A stretch of DNA of 64,000 nucleotides from SHZL01 sp031362985 (GTDB taxonomy: Bacteria; Pseudomonadota; Gammaproteobacteria; Xanthomonadales; SZUA-36). The DNA lies in the NCBI GenBank assembly GCA_031362985.1, contig JANLTO010000144.1:1-64000 (forward strand). The letters are read 5' to 3'. The notes under the pieces were generated by a model. The model was not told where the DNA came from, made no database searches, and saw only the letters and a program-made list of their open reading frames with translations. How positions within the stretch are numbered: position 1 is the first letter of the stretch; each line of letters starts with the position of its first letter. The translations under genes and the position numbers were made by a program. Below, piece after piece: positions 42,435-51,433 of the stretch.

Positions 42435-43828
42435 TATGCGGCTTCCTTGGCCTGCATCTTCCTGGCTTTTTCGGCCGCTTCCTCGATGCCACCCACCATG
42501 TAAAACGCCTGCTCCGGCAGTGCGTCATACTCTCCACTGACTATGCCCTTGAATGCCCGGATGGTGTCTTTCAGGGAAACGTACTTGCCGGGCGAGCCGG
42601 TGAAGGTTTCTGCCACGAAGAAAGGCTGTGACAGGAAGCGCTGCACCTTGCGGGCGCGCGCCACGGCCAGCTTGTCGTCCTCGCTGAGTTCGTCCATGCC
42701 GAGGATAGCGATGATGTCCTTGAGTTCCTTGTAACGTTGCAACACTCCTTGCACGCCGCGCGCCGCATCGTAGTGCTCCTGGCCGATCAGGTTGGGGTCC
42801 AGCAGGCGCGAGGTGGAGTCCAGTGGGTCCACGGCCGGGTAGATGCCCATCTCAGCAACACCACGGCTGAGTACCAGGGTGGCGTCGAGATGCGCGAAGG
42901 TCGTCGCCGGGGATGGGTCGGTCAGGTCGTCTGCGGGAACGTACACGGCCTGGAAGGACGTGATGGAGCCGGTCTTGGTGGATGTGATGCGCTCTTGCAG
43001 CAGGCCCATTTCCAGCGCCAGTGTCGGCTGGTAACCCACTGCTGAAGGCATGCGGCCCAGCAGAGCAGATACCTCGGTGCCGGCCAGCGTGTAGCGGTAG
43101 ATATTGTCGATGAACATCAGTACGTCACGGCCCTGGTCGCGGAATTCTTCAGCAATTGTCAGGCCGGTGAGCGCCACGCGCAGGCGGTTGCCCGGCGGCT
43201 CATTCATCTGCCCATAAACCAGTGCCACTTTTTTCAGCACGTCGGCGTCCTTCATTTCGTGGTAGAAATCGTTGCCTTCGCGGGTACGCTCGCCCACGCC
43301 GGCAAACACCGAGTAACCCGAGTGCTCTACGGCGATGTTGCGGATCAGTTCCATCAGCGTCACGGTCTTGCCCACGCCGGCGCCGCCGAACAAGCCCACT
43401 TTGCCGCCCTTGGCGATCGGCATGATCAGGTCGATTACCTTGATGCCGGTTTCCAGTAATTCGTTGCCTCCAGCCTGCTCTTCATAGGTTGGTGGCTTGC
43501 GGTGGATGGGCATGCGTTTGGTCTCGCCGATGGGGCCAGCCTCGTCAATGGGGCGGCCCAGCACGTCCATTACGCGGCCGAGAGTTTGCTCGCCTACCGG
43601 CACGGAGATGGCGGCACCGGTGTCGCTCACCGCCAGGCCGCGCTTGAGACCATCGGTGGAACCCAGCGCGATGGTGCGCACCACGCCGTCACCCAACTGC
43701 TGCTGAACTTCCAGGGTGATCGCGGCATCATCTACCGTCAGGGCATTGAATATCCGCGGCATGGCATTACGTGCGAACTCGACGTCCACCACGGCACCGA
43801 TGACTTGAACGATTTTTCCAGCACTCAT
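42434..43828 (-). CDS. atpD: F1Fo ATP synthase subunit beta
   Basis: The 464-residue catalytic subunit has Walker A GGAGVGKTV near residue 150, ALVYGQMNEPPGNR near 205, Walker B VLMFIDNIYR near 240 and ALLGRMPSAVGYQPTL. Length and motifs are standard. It catalyses ATP synthesis at three sites on F1. It is separated from atpG by about 98 bp holding an inverted-repeat element, while it is tightly coupled to atpC. Confidence 0.98.
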   Translation of the reverse strand: MSAGKIVQVIGAVVDVEFARNAMPRIFNALTVDDAAITLEVQQQLGDGVVRTIALGSTDGLKRGLAVSDTGAAISVPVGEQTLGRVMDVLGRPIDEAGPIGETKRMPIHRKPPTYEEQAGGNELLETGIKVIDLIMPIAKGGKVGLFGGAGVGKTVTLMELIRNIAVEHSGYSVFAGVGERTREGNDFYHEMKDADVLKKVALVYGQMNEPPGNRLRVALTGLTIAEEFRDQGRDVLMFIDNIYRYTLAGTEVSALLGRMPSAVGYQPTLALEMGLLQERITSTKTGSITSFQAVYVPADDLTDPSPATTFAHLDATLVLSRGVAEMGIYPAVDPLDSTSRLLDPNLIGQEHYDAARGVQGVLQRYKELKDIIAILGMDELSEDDKLAVARARKVQRFLSQPFFVAETFTGSPGKYVSLKDTIRAFKGIVSGEYDALPEQAFYMVGGIEEAAEKARKMQAKEAA

Positions 43829-43854
43829 TACTTGCTCCTCTGCATCATTGGGAT

Positions 43855-43927
43855 GGGGTCAGAGTACAAATTGCGATACTGCAATTTTTCCCGGTCACCC
43901 ATCATGATCAATTTATACTCTGACCCC
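43855..43927. mobile_element. MITE/REP-like inverted-repeat element between atpG and atpD
   Basis: GGGGTCAGAGTACAAATT (43855-43872) and its complement AATTTATACTCTGACCCC (43910-43927) match at 17 of 18 positions around a 37-bp centre. No gene is inside. GGGGTCAGAGTA-type termini are familiar from repetitive palindromes in gammaproteobacteria often found near IS200-like (REP-associated) transposases; that link is from memory. The right arm's last base is the first base of the atpG stop-codon complement. Confidence 0.7.
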
Positions 43928-44790
43928 TAAACGGCCGCCGCACCTGCGACAATTTCAGAAATTTCCTGCGTGATCGCGGCCTGTCTGGCCTTGTTATAGG
44001 CCAGCTTCAAATCGCCGATCAGTTCAATGGCATTCTCGGTCGCGTTCTTCATGGCGACCATGCGTGCGGCATGTTCGGAAGCCAGGTTTTCCAGCACCGC
44101 CTGGTAGACCTGCGACTCGATGTACCGCACCAGCACTGTGTCCAGAAGCTTCTCGGCATCGGGCTCATAAATGTAATCCCAGATGTCGGGAATTTCGGTT
44201 TCGTCGGACTCCGGCAAGGGCAGCAACTGCTCCAGCACGGGGCGCTGCGACATCGTATTGATGAAGTCGTTGTACACCAGGAATACCCGGTCCACTGAAC
44301 CACCACGGTAGGCGTCGAGGATTACCCGCATCGCGCCAATCAGTTTTGCGATCTGCGGCCGGTCGCCAAAGCCGCTGGCAGAAGCGACGATTTCTATCGG
44401 AAAGTTTTTGAAATAAGCCGTGGCTTTCTTACCCATGGTGACCAGGCTGATGGCCGTGTTCGTTTCCCGCCACTGACGCGCGTGGGCGATGGCCAGCTTG
44501 AACAGGTTCATGTTCAGGCCGCCACATTGCCCGCGATCGGTGGATATGATGATGTAGGCGACTTTCCGCACTTCCTCGCGCCGTATGGTGAACGGGTGGC
44601 GGTATTCCGGGTTGGCCTTACCCAGATGGCTCATCACCTTGCGCAGCATGCGGGCATAGGGGCGCGTCGCCCGCATCAGGAGCTGCGACTTCTTGATCTT
44701 GCTGGCAGAGACCATCTCGAGAGCCGAGGTCACCTTGCGGGTGTTCTCGATACTCTTGATCTTGCTGGTAATTTCCTTGCCACTTGCCAC
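43927..44790 (-). CDS. atpG: F1Fo ATP synthase subunit gamma
   Basis: The 287-residue rotor subunit begins ASGKEITSKIKSIENTRKVTSAL and ends with the helix ATENAIELIGDLKLAYNKARQAAITQEISEIV; both coiled-coil ends are quoted here in part and are characteristic. STDRGQCGGLN near 85 is also typical. It links rotation to catalysis. The stop codon touches the inverted-repeat element downstream. The C-terminus matches family length, so the insertion did not truncate it. Confidence 0.97.
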   Translation of the reverse strand: MASGKEITSKIKSIENTRKVTSALEMVSASKIKKSQLLMRATRPYARMLRKVMSHLGKANPEYRHPFTIRREEVRKVAYIIISTDRGQCGGLNMNLFKLAIAHARQWRETNTAISLVTMGKKATAYFKNFPIEIVASASGFGDRPQIAKLIGAMRVILDAYRGGSVDRVFLVYNDFINTMSQRPVLEQLLPLPESDETEIPDIWDYIYEPDAEKLLDTVLVRYIESQVYQAVLENLASEHAARMVAMKNATENAIELIGDLKLAYNKARQAAITQEISEIVAGAAAV

Positions 44791-44858
44791 TTAACCGCGC
44801 TCCACTGCCTGTTCGGGATCAAACACCATTCTTTTCCGGGTCACTAAACGAGGCTTGC

Positions 44859-46403
44859 TTACCAGCTGCCGCTGGCCTTGAACTCGGTGACCGCAGCCTT
44901 GAGCTGCGACTCGATATCGTCACCCCAGACGCCAGCATCCAGTTTTTCCATAAGGCCGGCCTGGGACGCGCCGAGGGAGTCAACCAGCGCTGCTTCGAAT
45001 GCTCCGACCTTGTTCAGCGGGACATCATCCATAAAACCGCGGTCAACGGCATACAGGGAAACGGCCATCTGCCCGACTGACAAGGGGCTGTACTGCTTCT
45101 GTTTCATCAGTTCAGTCACGCGCTGGCCGCGGTCGAGTTGCTTACGGGTCGCATCGTCGAGGTCAGAGGCAAACTGGGCAAAAGCCGCCAGTTCGCGATA
45201 CTGCGACAGCGCGAGACGAATACCGCCACCGAGCTTCTTGATCACCTTGGTCTGCGCAGCGCCGCCTACGCGGGAAACTGACAGGCCGGCGTTGACGGCA
45301 GGGCGTACACCGGAGTTGAACATGTCGGTATCGAGAAATATCTGGCCGTCGGTGATGGAGATTACGTTGGTGGGAACGAAGGCGGACACGTCACCGGCCT
45401 GGGTCTCGATGATCGGCAGCGCAGTCAGTGAACCCGTCTTGCCCTTCACCTTGCCCCCGGTGAATTTCTCCACGTACTCCACGTTCACCCGCGCCGCTCG
45501 CTCGAGCAAACGGGAGTGCAAATAAAACACGTCACCAGGATAGGCTTCGCGGCCCGGCGGGCGGCGCAGCAGCAGCGACACCTGGCGATAGGCCCAGGCC
45601 TGTTTGGTCAAATCGTCATAAATAATCAGGGCATCTTCACCGCGGTCGCGGAAATACTCGCCCATGGTGCAGCCGGAATACGGCGCAATGTACTGCATGG
45701 CGGCAGATTCAGAAGCCGAGGCGTTGACCACGATGGTGTGTTTCATGGCACCGTTCGCTTCGAGCCTGGCCACCACGTTTGCCACCGTCGATTGCTTCTG
45801 GCCAATGGCCACGTAGATGCACTTGATACCAGACTTGGCCTGGTTGATGATCGTGTCGATGGCGATGGCCGACTTGCCGATCTGGCGGTCACCGATGATC
45901 AATTCGCGCTGGCCACGGCCAATGGGCACCATCGAGTCGATGGATTTCAGACCAGTCTGCACTGGTTGGTCTACCGATTTACGCCAGATCACACCGGGGG
46001 CAACCTTTTCGATAGGCGCAAAACCGTCATTCTGAATCGGACCCTTGCCGTCGATCGGGTTACCCAGCGCGTCGACCACGCGCCCCAGCAAGCCGTGCCC
46101 GTGCGGCACTTCGAGAATACGACCGGTGCATTTGACCGTGTCGCCTTCCGTGATGTGCTCATATTGGCCCAGAATTACCGTTCCGACCGAATCGCGCTCC
46201 AGGTTGAGCGCCAGGCCAAAGGTATTGCCCGGGAATTCGATCATTTCGCCTTGCATGGCGTCTTCAAGACCGTGAATGCGAGCAATGCCGTCGGAGACGC
46301 TGACCACAGTGCCTTCATTGCGCGTTTCGGCAGAAATGTTCAGTTGCTCGACGCGCTGTTTGATCAGCTCGCTGATTTCTGATGGATTCAGTGATACTTG
46401 CAT
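44859..46403 (-). CDS. atpA: F1Fo ATP synthase subunit alpha
   Basis: The 514-residue subunit has the regulatory nucleotide site with Walker A GDRQIGKSA near residue 170, the arginine-finger region ending SVSRVGGAAQ near 375, and an N-terminal LNPSEISELIKQRVEQL helix for delta binding. The start follows AGGAAG. It is the non-catalytic partner of beta. A 129-bp gap separates it from atpH, longer than the other operon junctions. Confidence 0.98.
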   Translation of the reverse strand: MQVSLNPSEISELIKQRVEQLNISAETRNEGTVVSVSDGIARIHGLEDAMQGEMIEFPGNTFGLALNLERDSVGTVILGQYEHITEGDTVKCTGRILEVPHGHGLLGRVVDALGNPIDGKGPIQNDGFAPIEKVAPGVIWRKSVDQPVQTGLKSIDSMVPIGRGQRELIIGDRQIGKSAIAIDTIINQAKSGIKCIYVAIGQKQSTVANVVARLEANGAMKHTIVVNASASESAAMQYIAPYSGCTMGEYFRDRGEDALIIYDDLTKQAWAYRQVSLLLRRPPGREAYPGDVFYLHSRLLERAARVNVEYVEKFTGGKVKGKTGSLTALPIIETQAGDVSAFVPTNVISITDGQIFLDTDMFNSGVRPAVNAGLSVSRVGGAAQTKVIKKLGGGIRLALSQYRELAAFAQFASDLDDATRKQLDRGQRVTELMKQKQYSPLSVGQMAVSLYAVDRGFMDDVPLNKVGAFEAALVDSLGASQAGLMEKLDAGVWGDDIESQLKAAVTEFKASGSW

Positions 46404-46532
46404 TGTTTTCTTCCTGTTATATCGCTTTTTGCGTTGGCGACCGGTTATTCAAAATCTCGCTCAGTGGATCTCACTAAATTAATTTGCCCATGTAAATCTC
46501 CCCATGAAATCCCCCCGCGTATTTCTCCTGAG
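46404..46532. other. Long atpH-atpA intergenic interval
   Basis: This 129-bp interval has no supported gene. On the minus strand it contains a near-duplication (GGGGATTTCATG then GGGGAGATTTACATG), followed by an AT-rich leader and the atpA Shine-Dalgarno AGGAAG. It may hold an internal promoter or be another decayed tandem repeat. Confidence 0.35.
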
Positions 46533-47075
46533 CTAGCGGGCTAAAGCACTGCTCAGTTTGTTCAATCGCCCTAGCAGGGAGCCGTCAATGACCTGGTCAC
46601 CGGCATAAATCACCGCGCCACCCAACACCTGTGGGTCGATCTCGCTTTCGAGCTCAATGGCGCACTTGAAGCGGCGCGTCAGTGCCTCGGTCATGCGGCT
46701 TGCCTGCTCTTCGCTCAGGGCCTGCGCAACAACTACCCGCACCAACAGTCGCTGCTCCGCGGCCTGTTTCAGGCGATTAAACAGAGCGGTTACTTCAGTC
46801 AACAGGGGCAGACGGCGATTGGCGCCGAGCACACCCAAAAAAGCTTTAAAACGTTCATCAAAACGATCTGCTCCGGTGGCAGTAAGCAGCTCCACGGCCT
46901 GCGCCGGTGCCACCAGCGGATTGTCCAGTAGCCCGGCCAAAGAGTTATCCGCGGCAATGGCGCTGGCCAGGACCAGCATGTCCTGCCAGGACTTGAGGGC
47001 AGCGGAGTCCCCTTCCTGTGCCAGACTGAACGCCGCCTTGGCGTAAGGCCGTGCCAATGTGGTTACGCTGCTCAT
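46533..47075 (-). CDS. atpH: F1Fo ATP synthase subunit delta
   Basis: The 180-residue peripheral-stalk protein has the N-terminal helical domain opening LARPYAKAAFSLA and the C-terminal ELESEIDPQVLGGAVIYAGDQVIDGS signature, given here across its span. It joins the b-subunit stalk to F1. It overlaps atpF by 4 bp. Confidence 0.95.
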   Translation of the reverse strand: MSSVTTLARPYAKAAFSLAQEGDSAALKSWQDMLVLASAIAADNSLAGLLDNPLVAPAQAVELLTATGADRFDERFKAFLGVLGANRRLPLLTEVTALFNRLKQAAEQRLLVRVVVAQALSEEQASRMTEALTRRFKCAIELESEIDPQVLGGAVIYAGDQVIDGSLLGRLNKLSSALAR

Positions 47076-47542
47076 ATTTCAGAAATCAACTCATCCAGTA
47101 ACTTGCGATGGACATTTGCGTCGACTTCTTTTTCCAGCAGGCGCGATGCACCCAGTACGGCAAGGCTTGCCACCTGTGCGCGTAATGCTTCACGCGCCTG
47201 GTTGGCCGACAGGGCGATATCCGCCTCGCCAGCGGCAACCTGGCGGTGGCGCTCTGCAACGGCGTCTTCCTTGGCCTGGTCCAGGATCTGGCCATGCCGC
47301 TGGTTCGCCTGCTCGACGATCTCACCAGCCTTCTCCCGTGCTACGCGGATTTCTTCGCCGGCAATCGTTTTAGCCGCTGCCAGTTCTTTGTCCGCACGGT
47401 CTGAGGCTGCGAGGCCCTCGGCGATTTTTTCCCGCCGCTCGTCCATGGACTTCAGTAGCACCGGCCAAATGAATTTCATGCAAAACCACACGAAAATCAT
47501 CATCGCGATCGACTGTAAAACTAACGTGGCATTGAGATTCAT
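47072..47542 (-). CDS. atpF: F1Fo ATP synthase subunit b
   Basis: The 156-residue protein has one N-terminal membrane helix (LVLQSIAMMIFVWFCMKFIWP region) followed by a long charged coiled coil rich in Ala, Glu, Arg and Lys, as in other b subunits. It begins MNLNATLV, the standard gammaproteobacterial N-terminus. It forms the dimeric stator. It is coupled to atpH by a 4-bp overlap. Confidence 0.96.
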   Translation of the reverse strand: MNLNATLVLQSIAMMIFVWFCMKFIWPVLLKSMDERREKIAEGLAASDRADKELAAAKTIAGEEIRVAREKAGEIVEQANQRHGQILDQAKEDAVAERHRQVAAGEADIALSANQAREALRAQVASLAVLGASRLLEKEVDANVHRKLLDELISEI

Positions 47543-47552
47543 GCCTTAAGCT

Positions 47553-47825
47553 CTATCCGGCTAATGCGCTTTGCAACTGGCCCACGAAGGGGTTTGCAAA
47601 GGTGAAAAACAAGGCAATACCGACACCGATCATCGCCACCGCGTCGAGCAGGCCAATGGCAAGGAAGAATTTACCCTGCAGCATCGGAGCCAGCTCCGGT
47701 TGACGAGCTGAACCCTCGAGCAAGCGTCCGCCGAGAATACCCACGCCAATACCCACACCCAGTGCACCCAGGCCAATCAACAGGCCAACGGCTATTGCGG
47801 TCATACCAATTACAGTTTCCATCAC
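47553..47825 (-). CDS. atpE: F1Fo ATP synthase subunit c
   Basis: The 90-residue two-helix proteolipid has Gly-rich helix 1 (GLGALGVGIGVGILGG), polar loop with ARQPEL, and helix 2 GLLDAVAMIGVG carrying the proton-binding Asp61, as in E. coli. A Na+ coordination set is not evident, so a proton ring is likely. The C-terminus is slightly extended (NPFVGQLQSALAG). Confidence 0.96.
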   Translation of the reverse strand: MMETVIGMTAIAVGLLIGLGALGVGIGVGILGGRLLEGSARQPELAPMLQGKFFLAIGLLDAVAMIGVGIALFFTFANPFVGQLQSALAG

Positions 47826-47886
47826 TAACTCCCGTTTTCAGAGATTGTTAAAACAAAAAATCCGGTTGCAAAACTACACCCACTGC

Positions 47887-48936
47887 TCAATGGTGCTGCG
47901 AAGCCATGCTCAGGTAGACAATGGTCAGCATCATGAAAATAAACGCCTGCAAGGTCACTATGATCAAGTGGAATGCCGCCCAGCCAAAATTCATCAACTG
48001 CCCGCCAAGGAAGGCCGACCCTCCGATCAGCAGCATTTCCGCGAACAACAGCAACCAGGTCTTGCCATTGCTCAGCTTGCCTTTCAGGTTCATCCACAAG
48101 GTGACGAACACCGTTGCGGTAGCCACTACCCAGAACCAGGGCGGAATGTGATCACCAAACATCGAGCTCAAACCAACAGCTTTCCATCCCGAACCCGCGG
48201 TAAACACCATGGCGAGCAGGATGAAAATCAGCTCACCGGCATACAGGTTGCCAAACAACCGCAGCCCCAGTGAAACCGGCTTGGCGAACAGCGAAACCAG
48301 CTCCAGCAGCAAGTTGAAAGCAAATATAAAGGGCCAGACCAACTTGGGCATGCCCAGCTCTTTGGGATTCAAGGGGTTCATCACCAGTTCGCCCAGAAAA
48401 CCACCCACCCCTTTGAAGCGAATGCTGTAAATAATGATCAGCACAAACACGGTAATGGCCATGCCCATGGTGGCATTGACATCGGTTGTCGGCACCACTT
48501 TCTGGTAGTGCACTCCCAGCGATTTCGCCAGCGTGGGCAGCCAGTCAACCGGGAGCAAATCCATGCAGTTCATCAACAAGATCCACACGAACAAGGTCAG
48601 TGCCAGCGGCGCAATCAGCCGGCTGGTGCCATGAAATGTCTCGCGCACGCTGTTATCCACAAACTCAACAATGATTTCAATCGCTGCCTGGAAGCGTGAG
48701 GGCACACCTGCATTGGCTTTCTTTGCAACACTGCGAAACAGCAGGAAAAAAACTGCGCCCAACAGCAGGGACCAGAACATGGTATCGACATTGACCGCCC
48801 AAAAGCCCATGGCCGTGGCTTCTGCCGGCGTATGGGCAAAGTCCCACGTTCCCTCTGGCGTTTGGCCGAAGGTCAGATTCTGCAGATGGTGCTGGATGTA
48901 CTCGCTTTCAGAGATACTTTCAATATCGCCAGACAT
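47887..48936 (-). CDS. atpB: F1Fo ATP synthase subunit a, with extra internal membrane segment
   Basis: The start at ATG 48936 (MSGDIES) is preferred to one ten codons upstream; neither has a strong Shine-Dalgarno. The 349-residue protein is longer than the usual 260-290. The essential stator Arg is in SLGLRLFGN (Arg226), and the last helix ends TIVYLSMASQHH, as in E. coli. Between them, residues about 246-311 form an insertion with two hydrophobic stretches (PPWFWVVATATVFVTLWM and LLLFAEMLLIGGSAF). The N-terminal region before the first helix is also long. It forms the proton half-channels with the c ring. Confidence 0.95.
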   Translation of the reverse strand: MSGDIESISESEYIQHHLQNLTFGQTPEGTWDFAHTPAEATAMGFWAVNVDTMFWSLLLGAVFFLLFRSVAKKANAGVPSRFQAAIEIIVEFVDNSVRETFHGTSRLIAPLALTLFVWILLMNCMDLLPVDWLPTLAKSLGVHYQKVVPTTDVNATMGMAITVFVLIIIYSIRFKGVGGFLGELVMNPLNPKELGMPKLVWPFIFAFNLLLELVSLFAKPVSLGLRLFGNLYAGELIFILLAMVFTAGSGWKAVGLSSMFGDHIPPWFWVVATATVFVTLWMNLKGKLSNGKTWLLLFAEMLLIGGSAFLGGQLMNFGWAAFHLIIVTLQAFIFMMLTIVYLSMASQHH

Positions 48937-49057
48937 GCTCTTATCCGCTCGTTTCCGTCTCGACATCCCGTTGGGGACGCTTGTTCAACAATCAATAAAT
49001 TCGACAACTAGTGCCAATTATGGCCTGCCCACGCGACGCACCCTGGTGCCCAGCGCA

Positions 49058-49099
49058 CTGCCTATCGTATTGCTTAGCGTATTGCTTATCGTATTGCCC
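49058..49099. repeat. 12-bp tandem repeat over the atpI stop codon
   Basis: CTGCCTATCGTA (49058), TTGCTTAGCGTA (49070) and TTGCTTATCGTA (49082) are followed by a half copy TTGCCC. The atpI stop (complement of 49086-49088) lies in the third unit. Because the unit is 12 bp, each copy repeats the frame Ala-Ile-Arg-stop, giving three stacked in-frame stops. Confidence 0.85.
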
Positions 49100-49511
49100 T
49101 GGCCAGGCCAATCCAGCTGGTTATCAGTACCGCCAGCATGCCGACAAAAAACCACATCGGCTCAAGTGGTTTGACCCAGATAAAAACCAGGGCACACAAA
49201 ACACCCGTCAAAACCAGCTTGCCGAACTCGGCCAGCGCAGCAGCACCCAAAAAAGTGGTGCTGTCACCACCTATCCTGCGAGCCACCACCAGGGTGAACA
49301 ACAGTCCAGGGAGGTACACCACCAAACTGCCGCACATCGATGAATACGCGGCAACCGGACTCAACAACAACAAACCCATGGCCAGCACGATGGACACGAC
49401 CGTCTGCGTCCGTAAAGCCGTGGCCAGCGCGCGCATGGTCCGAAGCGCATAAGCAGCCTGGTATTGCGGCTGGTTCATTTGCATTCCTGCCCGCCGTTCA
49501 GACACGGCCAT
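49086..49511 (-). CDS. atpI: ATP synthase subunit I
   Basis: The 141-residue membrane protein has four hydrophobic segments (starting TQTVVSIVLAMGLLLLSP and VVYLPGLLFTLVVARR), with the AtpI-type ALAEFGKLVLTGVLCALVF. It is thought to help c-ring assembly and Mg2+ uptake. It is first in the operon. The start may be ATG 49511, 49484 or 49478. The promoter should lie between it and the divergent glycosyltransferase gene. Its stop codon is embedded in a 12-bp tandem repeat. Confidence 0.88.
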   Translation of the reverse strand: MAVSERRAGMQMNQPQYQAAYALRTMRALATALRTQTVVSIVLAMGLLLLSPVAAYSSMCGSLVVYLPGLLFTLVVARRIGGDSTTFLGAAALAEFGKLVLTGVLCALVFIWVKPLEPMWFFVGMLAVLITSWIGLARAIR

Positions 49512-49648
49512 ACCCTGCGCCTTGCGTCCGACGCAGCAGCCTGGGACAAAACGCGGTTAATTGACCGCTCATTCTAACATTGGGAAAAACGTGTGGGCAA
49601 TTGAAACCTGTGCTTTTTCTTGGGGACGATCAGCTCCCGCACCGCCCA

Positions 49649-51433
49649 ATGACATCGGAGGAAGGCTTTGCGGCAGAAACGCGCTCCGCGCATAATCCAC
49701 CGGAGCCTTCCGTGAGTGCCCGTAAAATCCGTCAATCTCCAGTCACCTCCTTGAACTTCAATTCCCGCATCGTGCTGCTGCTCACGGCACTGCTGGCTGT
49801 GCTCTACCTGTCCGCCGGATTGGGTATGCGTGATCCGTGGCCGCCCGATGAGCCTCGCTACGTGCTGGTAGCCCAGGAAATGGTCGACAGCGGAAATTGG
49901 TTTTTACCCACGCGGGGAGGCGAGCTGTATCCGGACAAACCGCCATTGTTCATGTGGTCAGAAGCGGTTGTATACGCTTTGTCAGGGTCGATCCGGCTGG
50001 CGTTCCTGCTGCCTTCTTTGTTGGCCGGCCTCGGGACCTTGTGGTTGGTGTACGCATGCGGCCGTGATCTGTGGGACCGGCGCACCGGCCTGATCTCAGC
50101 CCTCTTGTTGTTGTGCACTTTCCAGTTTCTCAAGCAAACCAGTGGCGGTCAGATCGACGCCTTGCTATGCCTGTGGACGACGTTGGCAGCTACGGGCTTC
50201 CTGCGCCACTATCTGCGCGGGCCCGCACCGTTTTGGCTTTGCCTCGCCGCCCTGGCTTGCGGGCTGGGCGTGATTACCAAGGGGGTAGGTTTCCTGCCGG
50301 TGCTGTTTGTCCCCATCGCCATGCTGTATCGCCGCATTGGCCATCCCCCGGGCGCCATCACCCCGGCGTTGCCGTCGTCCTGGCGCTGGGCATCTGTAGG
50401 TGCATTCTTGCTGCCGCTGCTGACGTGGGTGGTGCCCCTGTTGCTGTTCAGTCAGTACGACCCGGCCACTGCGGCCTACCGCGACAATATTCTTCTGCAC
50501 CAGACCGTCGACCGCTATTCGACGCCATGGGGGCATTTCCACCCGTTCTGGTATTACCTCGTTCGGGTCATCCCGCTCAACTGGATGAGCCTGAGCCCGC
50601 TGGTGCTGTTTGCCCTGCCACATTGGTGGCGAACTGCGCGCAGCGAGCCCCGTTTCTGGCTGCCGCTGGTCTGGGTGGCGCTGGTGATCCTGTTCTTTTC
50701 CGCCTCGCCGGCCAAACGCGATATTTATATCTACCCGGCACTTCCGGTTATGGCGCTGGCGCTGGCGCCCTTGTTTGATCAGTTGTTACGGCGTACTGCA
50801 GTGCAGTGGGTGTATTACCTGCTCGGCAGCGTGATGACCCTGGCACTGCTTGCAGCTTTGGCGCTAACCATGGGCTGGTTCACATTGAAAAATCCCCCGG
50901 AGATCCCGCTCGCGCAGTTCACTCCCTTGTTTGTCTGGATCGGAGCGACAGCCTTGCTCAGCGGCAGCCTGTTGCGCCGCCAGCGTGCCTTCCAGTGGCT
51001 GAGTGTCATCCTGCTCGCGACCTGGCTGGGCTATCGCCTGTTCGCCACGCCGTTGTTGAATGATCTGCGCTCATCAAAGGGACTGCTGCAGGCAGTGGCT
51101 GCGCATATTGGCCCGGATTCCGAGCTGGGCCTCGCTGGCTGGCGTGAGCAAACCCTGTTGCAGGCGCGATTGCAAAGAACCGCCGACCCCGCACTGTTCG
51201 GCCTGGGCGCCCCAGGTGCCGATCAGTGGCAGGCTGCCTTTGACTGGTTAAAATCCGGCTCAGGCCGTTGGCTGCTGTTCCCGGACAAGGACGTGCCGGC
51301 GTGCGTGGACCGGGCCCGTGCCGAAGACCTGGGTGCGTACCACCGCTCGCATTGGCTGTTGGTCACCGCAGATGCGATCATGCCCCCCTGCGGGCCTGCA
51401 CCGCAGCCGGGAGATAGGCCGCATGAATCCTGA
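49649..51433 (+). CDS. GT39/ArnT-like membrane glycosyltransferase
   Basis: The protein is about 595 residues from ATG 49649. A GTG at 49712 behind GGAG is an equally plausible start, and the frame opens at TTG 49580. The first periplasmic loop carries the catalytic-type DEPRY (in PWPPDEPRYVLVAQEM), followed by LYPDKPPLFMW, both typical of ArnT and other dolichol/undecaprenyl-phosphate sugar transferases. About 12 membrane segments precede a soluble C-terminal domain of about 120 residues. It should transfer a sugar from a polyprenyl carrier to a periplasmic acceptor such as lipid A. It is coupled to the next gene by an 11-bp overlap. Confidence 0.88.
   Translation: MTSEEGFAAETRSAHNPPEPSVSARKIRQSPVTSLNFNSRIVLLLTALLAVLYLSAGLGMRDPWPPDEPRYVLVAQEMVDSGNWFLPTRGGELYPDKPPLFMWSEAVVYALSGSIRLAFLLPSLLAGLGTLWLVYACGRDLWDRRTGLISALLLLCTFQFLKQTSGGQIDALLCLWTTLAATGFLRHYLRGPAPFWLCLAALACGLGVITKGVGFLPVLFVPIAMLYRRIGHPPGAITPALPSSWRWASVGAFLLPLLTWVVPLLLFSQYDPATAAYRDNILLHQTVDRYSTPWGHFHPFWYYLVRVIPLNWMSLSPLVLFALPHWWRTARSEPRFWLPLVWVALVILFFSASPAKRDIYIYPALPVMALALAPLFDQLLRRTAVQWVYYLLGSVMTLALLAALALTMGWFTLKNPPEIPLAQFTPLFVWIGATALLSGSLLRRQRAFQWLSVILLATWLGYRLFATPLLNDLRSSKGLLQAVAAHIGPDSELGLAGWREQTLLQARLQRTADPALFGLGAPGADQWQAAFDWLKSGSGRWLLFPDKDVPACVDRARAEDLGAYHRSHWLLVTADAIMPPCGPAPQPGDRPHES

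Noticed and set aside
45516..46382. 288-codon plus-strand frame opposite atpA
   Set aside because: Antisense shadow of a highly conserved gene.
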